A stretch of 64,000 bases of DNA, taken from positions 32,953-96,952 of the forward strand of contig CAJXWJ010000003.1 in NCBI GenBank assembly GCA_913062925.1, read 5' to 3'. The position numbers and the translations under genes are program-made. The notes under the pieces are model-generated. The model was not told the origin of the DNA and ran no database searches. It saw nothing but the letters and a program-made list of their open reading frames with translations. Source of the DNA: an uncultured Pseudorhodobacter sp. GTDB taxonomy: Bacteria; Pseudomonadota; Alphaproteobacteria; Rhodobacterales; Rhodobacteraceae. Of the stretch, positions 34,941 through 44,449 are shown piece by piece; within the stretch, counting starts at the first letter, position 1, and the number at the start of each line of letters is the position of its first letter.

Positions 34941-37881
34941 CAAAAACCACATTTTCGCTCTGCCACCCGGCTGCGATTTTCCTGCCGAAGTGGTGCGCGG
35001 TCTGACACAACGCTTGGCCGATCAACCACCCGAGGCAATGGCTCGTGTGACGCTCTACCTCAACACTGCGCGGATGCTGCGGCGAGTTGAAACGCTTTTT
35101 GCCGCGTCAGAGCCGCGTTTTCTGCCAAAACTCCGGCTGGTCACTGACCTGGTGGCAGACCCGCTGCTGGCCCTCCCGCAACCGATTCCGCCCCTGCGGC
35201 GCCGCCTGCAACTGGCCGAACTGATCGCCAAACTGCTGGATTCCCAACCCGATCTTGCACCCCGCTCGGCGCTTTACGACCTTGCCGACAGCCTTGCGCT
35301 TTTGATGGACGAGATCCAAGGAGAGGGGGTGCCGCCCGAAGCCATTGCCACTCTGGATGTCTCTAACCACTCTAAACATTGGGAAAGAACTCAAGCTTTT
35401 CTGCGTATTATCGCGCCAGTCTTCGCCGAAACTTTAGACAAAGAGGCGCTGCAACGCCAAGCCGTTTTGCGCCTTTCCCATCGCTGGAGCGTGGCTCCGC
35501 CGATGGATCCGATCATCATTGCGGGCTCCACGGGCTCGCGCGGCACCACGGCTTTGCTCATGCAGGCGGTGGCGAAACTGCCGCAAGGCGCGCTGATCTG
35601 GCCGGGCTATGATTTCTCGACCCCGCCCGCAGTCTGGCAAGCAATGGAGGATGCGCTTACTGCCGAAGATCATCCGCAATATCGCTTTCGGCACCTGATG
35701 GATCTGCTCGACATCCCAGCCCATGCCGTACACCCTTGGACATCCGCCAGCCCCCCTAACGCCAATCGCAACAGCTTAATCTCGCTCTCCCTGCGCCCAG
35801 CTCCTGTCACCGACCAATGGCTGATAGAAGGCCCTAACCTGCCTGATTTACAGGTTGCGACCGCCGAAATTGCTCTGGTTCAGGCCCCCACCCAGCGCAT
35901 CGAGGCGCTCGCAATCGCAATGATCCTGCGCGAAGCGGCGCAAAATGGCACCAAGGCTGCGCTGATTTCACCCGATCGCAACCTCACACGACAAGTTACT
36001 GCTGCCCTTGACCGCTGGGCGCTCTTGCCCGACGATTCTGCTGGCCGGCCGCTTGCGCTCTCGGCCCCGGGACGGTTTCTGCGCCACATCGCTGGCCTTT
36101 TTGGGGAAAGGCTCACCGCCGACCGTTTGCTGACAGTGCTGAAGCACCCGCTGACCGCGTCGGGTGACGCGCGCGGCAACCATCTGCGCCATACCCGCGA
36201 TCTCGAACTGAAACTGCGTCGCAAGGGGCCCGCTTTTCCACAAGCCGCTGATCTGCTGGCTTGGGCCGCCGCGCAAAAAGACCCTGAAGCTGTCACTTGG
36301 GCCAGCTTTTTCGCTCCAGCCCTGACCAACCTAGACATAGTGCAAGAGGCCCCCCTAACCGAGCATGTCAGCCGCCACCGACTGCTCGCCGAGAGCATCG
36401 CCCGCGGGCTTGACCCAGAGGGCAGCGGTGGGCTTTGGGCGAAAGAGGCTGGTGCCGAGGCGCTAAAGCTTATGGAAACCTTGGCCGCCGAGGCCCCCCA
36501 TGGCGGCAGCTTTACCGCCGCAGCTTACCGTGATCTGTTTGAATCTTTGGTGCATCAAGGCGAGGTCCGCGAGGCAACCCAAGCCCATCCAAACATCATG
36601 ATTTGGGGCACGCTTGAGGCCCGAGTTCAAGGTGCCGAGCTGCTGATCCTTGGCGGTTTGAACGATGGCATCTGGCCCAGCTTGCCAGCTGCCGACCCGT
36701 GGTTGAACCGCAAAATGCGCAAAGATGCGGCTCTGTTATTGCCCGAACGGCAGATCGGCCTGTCGGCACATGACTACCAACAGGCTATCGCCGCGCCGCA
36801 AGTGGTGCTGACCCGCGCCCTGCGCAATGCCGAGGCAGAGACCGTCCCCAGTCGTTGGCTGAACCGGCTGACCAATTTGATGCAAGGCCTGCCGCAGCGC
36901 AATGGGCCGCAAGCGCTTCAAGATATGCTCAAGCGCGGCGATGACTGGCTTGCGCTGACAACCGCCCTTGAAGACCCGCCCAAAGCCCTGCTCTGCGATC
37001 CTCGGCTTCAACCCGCCAAACGCCCCGCTCCACAGCCGCCGGTGACAGCACGGCCCGATCGCTTGTCTCTCACGCGAATCGAGACGCTGATCCGCGACCC
37101 CTTTGCAATTTATGCGCAATATATCCTTGGCCTGCGCCCGCTTGACCCTTTGCACCAATCCCCAAATGCGCGGGATCGTGGCATTATCGTGCATGAGGTG
37201 CTGGAGCGTTTTGTGAAACTTCGCCCAGAAACCGAGACCAAACCGCAGGCGCGCGCGCGTTTGTTGCAGATTGCGCAGCAGGTTTTGGCGGAAGAGACCC
37301 CCTTCCCATCAGCTCGCACACTGTGGCTGGCGAAACTTGAACGCGCGGCAGATCATTTTTTGACCCAAGACAGCAAACTTGGTGGCACAGCCTTGGCTGT
37401 TGAAACCCAAGGTGCGCTGCAACTTGGCGAGCTGCCCTTTACACTGTTTGGCACGCCGGACCGCATCGACAGGCTGCCCGACGGCAAGCTGCATCTGATC
37501 GATTATAAAACCGGCACGCCGCCCTCGGCTGACAAGCAAAAGCAATTTGCCAAACAGTTGCTATTGGCAGCGGTCATGGCCGACAAAGGCGGTTTTGCCG
37601 ATCTGGGCCCCTCAGAGGTAGATCAGATTTCCTATATCGGTCTGAATGCCGCTAAATCCGTGGAAGACACGCCGATCACCGAGCAGATTATTGACGAACA
37701 TTGGGAAAAACTAATCGCATTGATCAGCAGATACCTGCGGCGCAGCACTGGCTATAGCGCGCGCCGTGCCCTGTTTGAAAGCCGCTTTGCGGGCAGCTAT
37801 GACCATCTGTCGCGCTATGGCGAATGGCAGATGTCAGACCGTGCAGAGCCGCAACCCGTTGGACCAGAGGATGCGCCATGA
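34933..37881 (+). CDS. addB: Double-strand break repair protein AddB
   Basis: Subunit of the AddAB helicase-nuclease that processes double-strand ends for RecA-dependent repair, the alphaproteobacterial counterpart of RecBCD. 982 residues, normal for AddB of this group. It has an inactivated helicase-like N-terminal part and a C-terminal PD-(D/E)xK nuclease: SLTRIETLIRDPFAIYAQYI, GIIVHEVLERF and the catalytic LHLIDYKTGTPPSADKQKQF. Its stop overlaps the addA start by ATGA. Confidence 0.95.
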   Translation: MFNKNHIFALPPGCDFPAEVVRGLTQRLADQPPEAMARVTLYLNTARMLRRVETLFAASEPRFLPKLRLVTDLVADPLLALPQPIPPLRRRLQLAELIAKLLDSQPDLAPRSALYDLADSLALLMDEIQGEGVPPEAIATLDVSNHSKHWERTQAFLRIIAPVFAETLDKEALQRQAVLRLSHRWSVAPPMDPIIIAGSTGSRGTTALLMQAVAKLPQGALIWPGYDFSTPPAVWQAMEDALTAEDHPQYRFRHLMDLLDIPAHAVHPWTSASPPNANRNSLISLSLRPAPVTDQWLIEGPNLPDLQVATAEIALVQAPTQRIEALAIAMILREAAQNGTKAALISPDRNLTRQVTAALDRWALLPDDSAGRPLALSAPGRFLRHIAGLFGERLTADRLLTVLKHPLTASGDARGNHLRHTRDLELKLRRKGPAFPQAADLLAWAAAQKDPEAVTWASFFAPALTNLDIVQEAPLTEHVSRHRLLAESIARGLDPEGSGGLWAKEAGAEALKLMETLAAEAPHGGSFTAAAYRDLFESLVHQGEVREATQAHPNIMIWGTLEARVQGAELLILGGLNDGIWPSLPAADPWLNRKMRKDAALLLPERQIGLSAHDYQQAIAAPQVVLTRALRNAEAETVPSRWLNRLTNLMQGLPQRNGPQALQDMLKRGDDWLALTTALEDPPKALLCDPRLQPAKRPAPQPPVTARPDRLSLTRIETLIRDPFAIYAQYILGLRPLDPLHQSPNARDRGIIVHEVLERFVKLRPETETKPQARARLLQIAQQVLAEETPFPSARTLWLAKLERAADHFLTQDSKLGGTALAVETQGALQLGELPFTLFGTPDRIDRLPDGKLHLIDYKTGTPPSADKQKQFAKQLLLAAVMADKGGFADLGPSEVDQISYIGLNAAKSVEDTPITEQIIDEHWEKLIALISRYLRRSTGYSARRALFESRFAGSYDHLSRYGEWQMSDRAEPQPVGPEDAP

Positions 37882-40800
37882 ACCGCAATGACGCCTCTGA
37901 ACGGCAAGTCCAAGCCTCTAAACCTGCGGATTCCGTCTGGCTTTCGGCCAATGCCGGATCGGGCAAAACCCGCGTTCTCACCGACCGGGTGGCGCGTTTA
38001 CTGTTGGGTGGGGTCGAGCCGCAGCATATTCTATGCCTAACCTACACCAAAGCCGCCGCGACCGAGATGCAGAACCGGCTTTTCAAGCGCTTGGGCGAAT
38101 GGGCAATGATGCCCGATGCCGCACTGCACAAAGCGCTTGCGGAACTGGGCGACGAGGCAGGGCACCGCGCCCCGGCGCTTTCGCGTGCGCGTCAGCTGTT
38201 TGCCCGCGCGATTGAAACCCCCGGCGGGCTGCGCATTCAAACCATCCACAGCTTTTGCGCCACTTTGCTGCGCCGCTTTCCGCTTGAAGCTGGGGTTTCG
38301 CCGCAATTCACAGAACTTGACGACCGCGCCGCCCGCCTTTTGCGCGAAAATATCATCGAAGACCTTGCCGGATTTCGCGCACCCGATCTGATGGCCGACC
38401 TTGCGCGCGCCTATTCGGGGGAAGACTTTGCCGCGCTCATGGCTCAGGTTGCCGCAAAGCGTGCAGGCTTCGCGCGGCCCCTGACAGAAACCCAGGCACG
38501 CGCTCTGTTTGATGTTGCTGATACCGCCACATTAGAGACGATTTTAGCCGATGTCTTTCTAGGCGCAGAAGCAGATCTGATCTCCGCAATCCTGCCAGCC
38601 CTTCAAGCCGGGTCTGTCACCGATGTCAAAACTGCGGCGAAATTGGCGGCGCTTGATTTTGCTGCCCCAAGCCTTGCGACTTTGATTGCTGCCGAAGGTA
38701 TTTTCCTGTCAGGAGCCAAGACAAAAACCCCTTTCGTGGCGAGAATCGATGCTCTGCCAACCAAAGACACCCGCAGGGCAATCGCAGATCAGCAACCGCA
38801 GCTAAACAATCTTATGGCGCGCGTAGAGCAGGCGCGCGGGCTGCGGATTAGGCTGATGGCGGCGGAAAAAACGGCTCTGTTACACCGTTTTGCTTCGGTT
38901 TTTCTGCCGCTTTACGAAGCCGCCAAAGCGGCAAGAGGCGTTTTGGATTTTGATGATCTGATCACCCGCGCCAAGACATTGCTGACCGATGCTTCAGTTG
39001 CAGCTTGGGTATTGTTCCGGCTGGATGGCGGCATTGATCATATTTTGGTCGATGAGGCCCAAGACACCTCGCCCGATCAATGGCGGGTGATCGAGCTGTT
39101 GGCGGCGGAATTTACCGCAGGCCAAGGCACCCGCGAGGTGGAACGCACGCTTTTTGTCGTTGGCGATAAAAAGCAGTCGATCTATTCGTTTCAGGGCGCG
39201 GATGTCGCCGCCTTTGACGAAAAAGCGCAAAGTTTTCAAGCCGCGTTTCAGGCCGCCAACCAAAGCTTTGTGCCGCTTGAACTGGAATATTCCTTCCGCT
39301 CCTCGACTGCGATTTTGCGAGTGGTCGATGATATTTTTGGCAGCCGCTTTCCGCAGGCGATGGGGCAACAGGTGCGCCACCTTGCGTTTAAATCTGAACT
39401 TTCAGGGCGTGTTGATCTTTGGCCGATGGTGGAAAAATCCTCGGACCCCAAGGATGAACACTGGGAAGACCCCGTCGATCTGATTTCCGAGGCCCATCAC
39501 GCGGCGATTTTGGCAGATAAAATTGCTCTCGAGATCAAACAGATGATCGAAACCGGCACCCAAATTGAAACCAACGACGGCATCAGGCCAGTGCATGCGG
39601 GCGATGTATTGATCCTTGTGCAGCGCCGCTCGGCGATCTTTTCGGAAATCATTCGGGCCTGCAAAAAGGCAGGGCTGCCGATTGCAGGGGCGGATCGATT
39701 AAAGCTGGGGGCGGAACTGGCGGTCAAGGATTTGGCCGCTTTGCTATCGTTTCTGGCGACGCCAGAGGACGATCTGTCACTGGCGGCCCTGCTGCGCTCG
39801 CCGCTGTGTGGCTGGACCGAGGCCGAGCTTTACGATCTGGCGCATGGTCGAAAAGGCTATCTGTGGGAGGCTTTGCGCAATCGCAGCGACCATCCGCAAA
39901 CGCTGGAAATGCTGCAAGATCTGCGCGATCAGGCTGATTATCTGCGCCCCTTCGATCTGATCGAACGCGCGCTAACACGCCACGATGGCCGCCGCCGTCT
40001 GCTGACCCGTCTTGGGGCCGAAGCGGAGGACGGGATCGACGAATTCCTCAGCCAAGCCCTGGCCTTTGAGCGCAACGAGATTCCCAGTCTGACCGGCTTT
40101 CTGATCTGGCTGGAAACCGATGACATCGAGGTAAAGCGCCAGATGGATTCCGAAGGTCAGCGCATTCGGGTGATGACAGTGCATGGCGCCAAAGGCTTGG
40201 AAGCGCCGATTGTTTTCCTGCCCGAAACCGCCGATCGCGCCCCACGCGACAATGACGAGATTTATCTGCTGCCCGAAGGCACGCCAGTTTGGAAAACAAG
40301 CGGCGACGATAGCCCCGAGATTCTTGTGAACACCCGAGAGCAGCGCAAGGCAAAGCGTGAAGAAGAAAGTCTGCGGCTGCTTTATGTGGCGCTGACACGC
40401 GCGCGGGTTTGGCTGATTGTCTGTGGCGCGGGCGAGGCAAAGCAAAGCATGTCCTGGTATAATTTGGTTGCAGACGGCATGAAATCGGCTGGAACAGAGC
40501 CGCTTTCTGGTGGCAGGTTGCGGCATAGCTTTGGCGCTTGGCCCGCAGCTACAGCTGGCGCGGCAGCAGTGCAATTGTCCAGCGTTCGACTGCCCGATTG
40601 GGCCAACCAGATCGCCGCCGTAGAGCCGCGCCCGATGCAAAGCCTATCGCCTTCAGCGCTTGGCGGCGCCAAGGTAATGCCCGGCGAGACGGACGCGGCC
40701 GAGAGCGAAGCCGCCCTGCTGCGCGGCACCGCCTTGCATCTTTTGCTGGAACATCTGCCGCTTGCGCCGCAGGCTGACTGGCCCGATTTGGCGCAACGCC

Positions 40801-41183
40801 TGATCGAAGACCCAGCCCTTCGCGCCGATCTGTTGCCCGAGGCGATGGCCGTCATCGCCGCCCATCCCGCAATCTTTGCCGCCGATGCGCTGACCGAAGT
40901 GGCCTTTACCGCGCCGCCCTTCAAAGGCGCGATTGATCGGCTGTTGATCCGGCCCAATCATATTCTTGCCATTGATTTCAAATCCAATCACCGCGTGCCG
41001 ACCCACCCCGAAGACACCCCCGAGGGCCTGCTGCGGCAGATGGGCGCCTATGATCACGCGCTGCGGCAGATCTACCCTGACCGCGAGATCAAGACCGCCA
41101 TTCTATGGACCCGCACCGCCGCCCTGATGGAGTTGGATCGCAATATGGTGAGGGATGCCTTTGCGCGCGCTACCATCCCTTGA
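37878..41183 (+). CDS. addA: Double-strand break repair helicase-nuclease AddA
   Basis: UvrD-type helicase plus nuclease subunit of AddAB, 1101 residues. Helicase motif I ANAGSGKTRVLTDRVARLLL is near residues 26-45; motif II ILVDEAQDTSPDQW, motif III GDKKQSIYSFQGAD, motif V MTVHGAKGLEAPIVFLPE and motif VI LLYVALTRARVWLIV are all present. The C-terminal nuclease motif is HILAIDFKSNH. Start ATG 37878 overlaps the addB stop; the longer frame from 37824 is rejected. Intact and presumably active. Confidence 0.96.
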   Translation: MNRNDASERQVQASKPADSVWLSANAGSGKTRVLTDRVARLLLGGVEPQHILCLTYTKAAATEMQNRLFKRLGEWAMMPDAALHKALAELGDEAGHRAPALSRARQLFARAIETPGGLRIQTIHSFCATLLRRFPLEAGVSPQFTELDDRAARLLRENIIEDLAGFRAPDLMADLARAYSGEDFAALMAQVAAKRAGFARPLTETQARALFDVADTATLETILADVFLGAEADLISAILPALQAGSVTDVKTAAKLAALDFAAPSLATLIAAEGIFLSGAKTKTPFVARIDALPTKDTRRAIADQQPQLNNLMARVEQARGLRIRLMAAEKTALLHRFASVFLPLYEAAKAARGVLDFDDLITRAKTLLTDASVAAWVLFRLDGGIDHILVDEAQDTSPDQWRVIELLAAEFTAGQGTREVERTLFVVGDKKQSIYSFQGADVAAFDEKAQSFQAAFQAANQSFVPLELEYSFRSSTAILRVVDDIFGSRFPQAMGQQVRHLAFKSELSGRVDLWPMVEKSSDPKDEHWEDPVDLISEAHHAAILADKIALEIKQMIETGTQIETNDGIRPVHAGDVLILVQRRSAIFSEIIRACKKAGLPIAGADRLKLGAELAVKDLAALLSFLATPEDDLSLAALLRSPLCGWTEAELYDLAHGRKGYLWEALRNRSDHPQTLEMLQDLRDQADYLRPFDLIERALTRHDGRRRLLTRLGAEAEDGIDEFLSQALAFERNEIPSLTGFLIWLETDDIEVKRQMDSEGQRIRVMTVHGAKGLEAPIVFLPETADRAPRDNDEIYLLPEGTPVWKTSGDDSPEILVNTREQRKAKREEESLRLLYVALTRARVWLIVCGAGEAKQSMSWYNLVADGMKSAGTEPLSGGRLRHSFGAWPAATAGAAAVQLSSVRLPDWANQIAAVEPRPMQSLSPSALGGAKVMPGETDAAESEAALLRGTALHLLLEHLPLAPQADWPDLAQRLIEDPALRADLLPEAMAVIAAHPAIFAADALTEVAFTAPPFKGAIDRLLIRPNHILAIDFKSNHRVPTHPEDTPEGLLRQMGAYDHALRQIYPDREIKTAILWTRTAALMELDRNMVRDAFARATIP

Positions 41184-41242
41184 CGCGCCGCGCTGCCAGT
41201 CTTACGTTTGGACCTTGAAATTTTCCCTTAGGAGATCCCGCC

Positions 41243-41569
41243 ATGGGTGCCAATACCATCGCTGTGACCGATGCAACCTTCGATGCCGAAGTGCGCAAAT
41301 CTGACATTCCTGTTGTTGTCGATTTTTGGGCCGAATGGTGTGGCCCCTGCAAGCAGATCGGCCCTGCGCTGGAAGAGCTTGCGGCGCAATATGCCGGTAA
41401 GGTTAAAATCGTCAAAGTAAACGTCGATGAAAATCCTGACAGCCCCGCACAGCTGGGTGTGCGCGGCATTCCATCGTTGTTCTTGTTCAAAAATGGCGAA
41501 GTTGTTGCCAATAAAGTCGGTGCAGCCCCTAAGGCGGCGCTGGACACTTGGATTGCCGCTTCGATCTGA
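41243..41569 (+). CDS. trxA: Thioredoxin
   Basis: Cytoplasmic thioredoxin of 108 residues with the redox motif WCGPCK (C33 and C36) and the cis-proline segment [16 protein letters not shown]. It supplies reducing power to ribonucleotide reductase, PAPS reductase, methionine sulfoxide reductase and others. AGGAG precedes the ATG by eight bases. It has its own 59-bp upstream gap after addA and ends in a strong bidirectional terminator. Confidence 0.98.
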   Translation: MGANTIAVTDATFDAEVRKSDIPVVVDFWAEWCGPCKQIGPALEELAAQYAGKVKIVKVNVDENPDSPAQLGVRGIPSLFLFKNGEVVANKVGAAPKAALDTWIAASI

Positions 41570-41577
41570 TCGTGGTT

Positions 41578-41602
41578 AAAAGGGCCCCTTGCGGGCCCTT
41601 TT
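41578..41602. terminator. Bidirectional intrinsic terminator between trxA and the convergent gene
   Basis: AAAAGGGCCC (41578-41587), loop CTTGC, GGGCCCTTTT (41593-41602) is a perfect 10-bp stem whose A and T flanks provide U tracts on both strands. It sits 8 bp after the trxA stop and abuts the stop of the convergent gene at 41601, so it can end both transcripts. Confidence 0.9.
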
Positions 41603-42470
41603 AAATCGGCCATCCGTGATCCCGCAGCCGTATCAGGATTTGGTCGGCTGCGTTCTCTGCATTGGCGGAAATAGCCTGCTCTCTGAAAAACCAATGCAAA
41701 TAGGGCGCGAAATTCTGCGCCGTTTCAACTGATTTGAACGCGGCCTCGATCCCCTGTCTGGGGACCGATCCGGCGATGTGATGAAAATCAATCCGCGCGA
41801 AAAGAACCAGCGGCTTTGAGGCGAAATAGCCAATCAATCCCAATGAGGAATTCTCTGTCACAACATAATCGCAGCCCGCCAAAAGCGAAAGCGAGGGTTG
41901 CTCTGACAGATGAAAACGATCGGGCAGATCACGCAAGGCTTCGCGCTCGGCCTGACTGTAAACCTCACGCGGGTGCAGCGTGGCAAAGATTTGGCGTTTT
42001 GGGTCAGCCGCCAAGGTGGCATGTATCATCTCGATTGGGCTTAAAACCTGAAAGTGGCGTCTTTCCAACAGCTTGCCTTGCAGCGGCATAAAGATATAAC
42101 CGCCCGAGCGAATTTGAAGCCCGCTAAAAACCTGCTCGCGCCAAAACTTCTGAAACCAATTGGTTCCTGTGCGTGGCGTAAAATCGGATTTTGCAACCTG
42201 CCAATCCCAGCGGTCATTGGTGGGCTCGATCCGGAAGAAATGTTTGAAATAGCAATGCCGCAACGACAGGCAATTCAGTTCAGTGACGGGGCGGTTATAG
42301 ACCATGTGAAAGCCGGGGCCCGTGATGGGGGTGGCCAGATCCTGAAGCTTGACCTGCCATCCGGCGCTGCCAACCGCCGCGACAATCTTGCCGAAAATGC
42401 CATCTTTGGCCTCAGCCTGCTTTTGCTGATGGTCTTCAAGGTAAAAATTCATAAGCTGCTGCACTGACAT
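41601..42470 (-). CDS. Uncharacterised protein, possibly capsule-type glycosyltransferase
   Basis: 289 residues, not confidently recognised. No signal peptide or membrane helix. The second half has an arrangement recalling capsular-polysaccharide (KpsS/Kdo-type) and other GT-B transferases: IFATLHPREVYSQAEREALRD, then SLSLLAGCDYVVTENSSLGL (acidic and serine-rich donor-site style loop) and GYFASKPLVLFARIDFHHI. The first half is rich in aromatic residues (FHMVYNRPVTELNCLSLRHC). Neither ATG 42470 nor ATG 42452 has a convincing Shine-Dalgarno, so the start is uncertain. It stands alone between trxA and hslV, which gives no functional clue; the other surface-polysaccharide genes are far away. Confidence 0.6.
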   Translation of the reverse strand: MSVQQLMNFYLEDHQQKQAEAKDGIFGKIVAAVGSAGWQVKLQDLATPITGPGFHMVYNRPVTELNCLSLRHCYFKHFFRIEPTNDRWDWQVAKSDFTPRTGTNWFQKFWREQVFSGLQIRSGGYIFMPLQGKLLERRHFQVLSPIEMIHATLAADPKRQIFATLHPREVYSQAEREALRDLPDRFHLSEQPSLSLLAGCDYVVTENSSLGLIGYFASKPLVLFARIDFHHIAGSVPRQGIEAAFKSVETAQNFAPYLHWFFREQAISANAENAADQILIRLRDHGWPI

Positions 42471-42492
42471 CGTAAAATGCTATTGAAAAAGC

Positions 42493-42521
42493 CTTGTCGC
42501 GTCTAGCCGGGGCTTCCATAT
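42493..42521 (+). promoter_or_regulatory. Candidate RpoH-type promoter for hslVU
   Basis: CTTG (42493-42496), an 18-bp spacer and TCCATAT (42515-42521) approximate the alphaproteobacterial heat-shock sigma-32 consensus (CTTG, 17-18 bp, CYTATNT). It is 23 bp before the hslV start, and hslVU is a classical heat-shock operon. Consensus-based inference. Confidence 0.4.
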
Positions 42522-42544
42522 AGAAAGCAGAAGTGGAGAACCCT

Positions 42545-43102
42545 ATGGCCGAAGACAAATTTCCGGGCTGGCATGGCACAACGATTTTGGCCGTGCGCCG
42601 GGGTGGCGAGGTGGTGGTTGCTGGCGATGGTCAGGTCTCGCTGGGTGCAACGGTGATCAAGGGCACGGCGCGCAAGGTGCGGCGGCTGCAGGTCGGCGGC
42701 CATCATGTGGTGGCAGGCTTTGCTGGCTCGACCGCCGATGCCTTTACCCTGCTGGAACGGCTGGAGAAAAAGCTTGAGGCCGCCCCCGGACAGCTTGCCC
42801 GCGCCTGTGTTGATCTGGCGAAAGACTGGCGGATGGACAAATATCTGCGCAACCTTGAAGCGATGCTGATCGTCACCGATGGTGCGGATTTATATGTGAT
42901 CACAGGGGCTGGCGATGTGCTGGAACCCGAGCATGACGTTGCGGCCATCGGGTCGGGCGGCAATTACGCGCTGGCCGCCGCGCGCGGTTTGATGACCACC
43001 GATCTTGGCCCCGAAGACATCGCCCGCCGTGCCATGGCGATTGCGGCCGATATTTGCGTCTATACCAACGGCAATCTGACCGTGGAAAGAATCTCGAAAT
43101 GA
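42545..43102 (+). CDS. hslV: ATP-dependent protease peptidase subunit HslV
   Basis: Proteasome-like threonine peptidase of the HslUV protease, 185 residues. The catalytic threonine is T12 in [12 protein letters not shown], exposed after removal of the short propeptide ending in glycine 11. [15 protein letters not shown] and [16 protein letters not shown] are family signatures. ATG 42545 has GGAG six bases before it; the in-frame ATG at 42533 is less favoured. Its stop overlaps hslU by ATGA. Confidence 0.97.
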   Translation: MAEDKFPGWHGTTILAVRRGGEVVVAGDGQVSLGATVIKGTARKVRRLQVGGHHVVAGFAGSTADAFTLLERLEKKLEAAPGQLARACVDLAKDWRMDKYLRNLEAMLIVTDGADLYVITGAGDVLEPEHDVAAIGSGGNYALAAARGLMTTDLGPEDIARRAMAIAADICVYTNGNLTVERISK

Positions 43103-44394
43103 CAGACCTAACCCCGCGCGAAATCGTCTCAGAGCTTGATCGTCACATCATCGGCCAGCGCGACGCAAAACGCGCCGTCGCGGTGGCGCTGCGCAATCGC
43201 TGGCGGCGCAAGAACCTGCCCGATGACATTCGCGACGAGGTTTATCCGAAGAATATTCTGATGATCGGGCCAACCGGCGTTGGAAAAACCGAAATCTCGC
43301 GCCGCTTGGCGAAACTGGCGCGCGCGCCGTTTCTGAAGGTCGAGGCGACGAAGTTTACCGAAGTTGGCTATGTTGGCCGCGATGTCGAAAGCATCATCCG
43401 CGATCTGGTGGATGCCGCGATGATCGACACCCGCGCGCGGATGCGTGAAGAGGTTGCCGCCCGCGCCAAACAGGCCGCCGAAGACCGCGTCATCGAGGCG
43501 CTTGCCGGCAAAGACGCGCGCGAGCAGACCCGCGAGCTGTTTCGCGGCAAGCTGCGGCGCGGTGAATTAGACGATACCGAGATCGAGATCGAACTTGCCG
43601 AAACTGCGGCACCGATGCCGATGATGGGCGGGCAGGGCATGGAAATGCAGATGCAGGGCTTGCAAGATCTGTTCAAAGCCTTTGGCCAACGCACCACGCG
43701 CAAAAAGGTAACTGTGGCCAACAGCTATGATCTGCTGATCGGGCAAGAGGCCGACAAGCTGCTGGACGACGAGGCGGTGAAGGCCGCAGCCCTAGAGGCC
43801 GTGCAAGAAAATGGCATCGTGTTTCTGGACGAGATCGACAAGATCTGCGCCCGTGCTGATGCGCGCGGCGCCGATGTGTCGCGCGAGGGCGTGCAGCGCG
43901 ATTTGCTGCCGCTGATCGAGGGCACGACGGTTTCGACCAAATATGGGCCGGTAAAGACCGATCATGTGCTGTTTATCGCCTCGGGGGCGTTTCACGTTGC
44001 CAAACCTTCGGATCTTTTGCCGGAACTACAGGGGCGTCTGCCGATCCGCGTCGAGCTTTTGCCGCTGACCGAAGCCGACTTCGTGCGGATTCTGACGGAA
44101 ACCGATAATGCGCTGACCCGGCAATACACCGCGCTGATGGGCACCGAAGCGGTCGAGGTCAGCTTTACCACCGACGGTATCGCAGCACTTGCCCGCATTG
44201 CCGCCGAGGTAAACCGCAGCGTGGAAAACATCGGCGCGCGCAGGCTTTACACGGTGATGGAGCGGGTGTTTGAAGAGCTGTCCTTTGCCGCCCCTGATCG
44301 CGCGGGTGATAAGGTTGTGGTCGACGCCGCCTTTGTCGAGGCCAATCTTGGCGAACTGTCGCGCGATACCGATATCTCGCGCTATGTGTTGTGA
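43099..44394 (+). CDS. hslU: ATP-dependent protease ATPase subunit HslU
   Basis: AAA+ unfoldase of HslUV, 431 residues. Walker A GPTGVGKT is at 57-64, Walker B is in [12 protein letters not shown], the pore region is [11 protein letters not shown], and sensor 2 lies in [14 protein letters not shown]. The C-terminal tail DISRYVL inserts into HslV. Starts by ATGA overlap with hslV. The I-domain contains a methionine/glutamine-rich loop ([13 protein letters not shown]), as in other alphaproteobacteria. Confidence 0.97.
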   Translation: MTDLTPREIVSELDRHIIGQRDAKRAVAVALRNRWRRKNLPDDIRDEVYPKNILMIGPTGVGKTEISRRLAKLARAPFLKVEATKFTEVGYVGRDVESIIRDLVDAAMIDTRARMREEVAARAKQAAEDRVIEALAGKDAREQTRELFRGKLRRGELDDTEIEIELAETAAPMPMMGGQGMEMQMQGLQDLFKAFGQRTTRKKVTVANSYDLLIGQEADKLLDDEAVKAAALEAVQENGIVFLDEIDKICARADARGADVSREGVQRDLLPLIEGTTVSTKYGPVKTDHVLFIASGAFHVAKPSDLLPELQGRLPIRVELLPLTEADFVRILTETDNALTRQYTALMGTEAVEVSFTTDGIAALARIAAEVNRSVENIGARRLYTVMERVFEELSFAAPDRAGDKVVVDAAFVEANLGELSRDTDISRYVL

Positions 44395-44449
44395 TCAGGC
44401 TGCTGAAAGCATCGCTTGACCTCAGGGGAAGACTAGGAAAATAAGGCGT

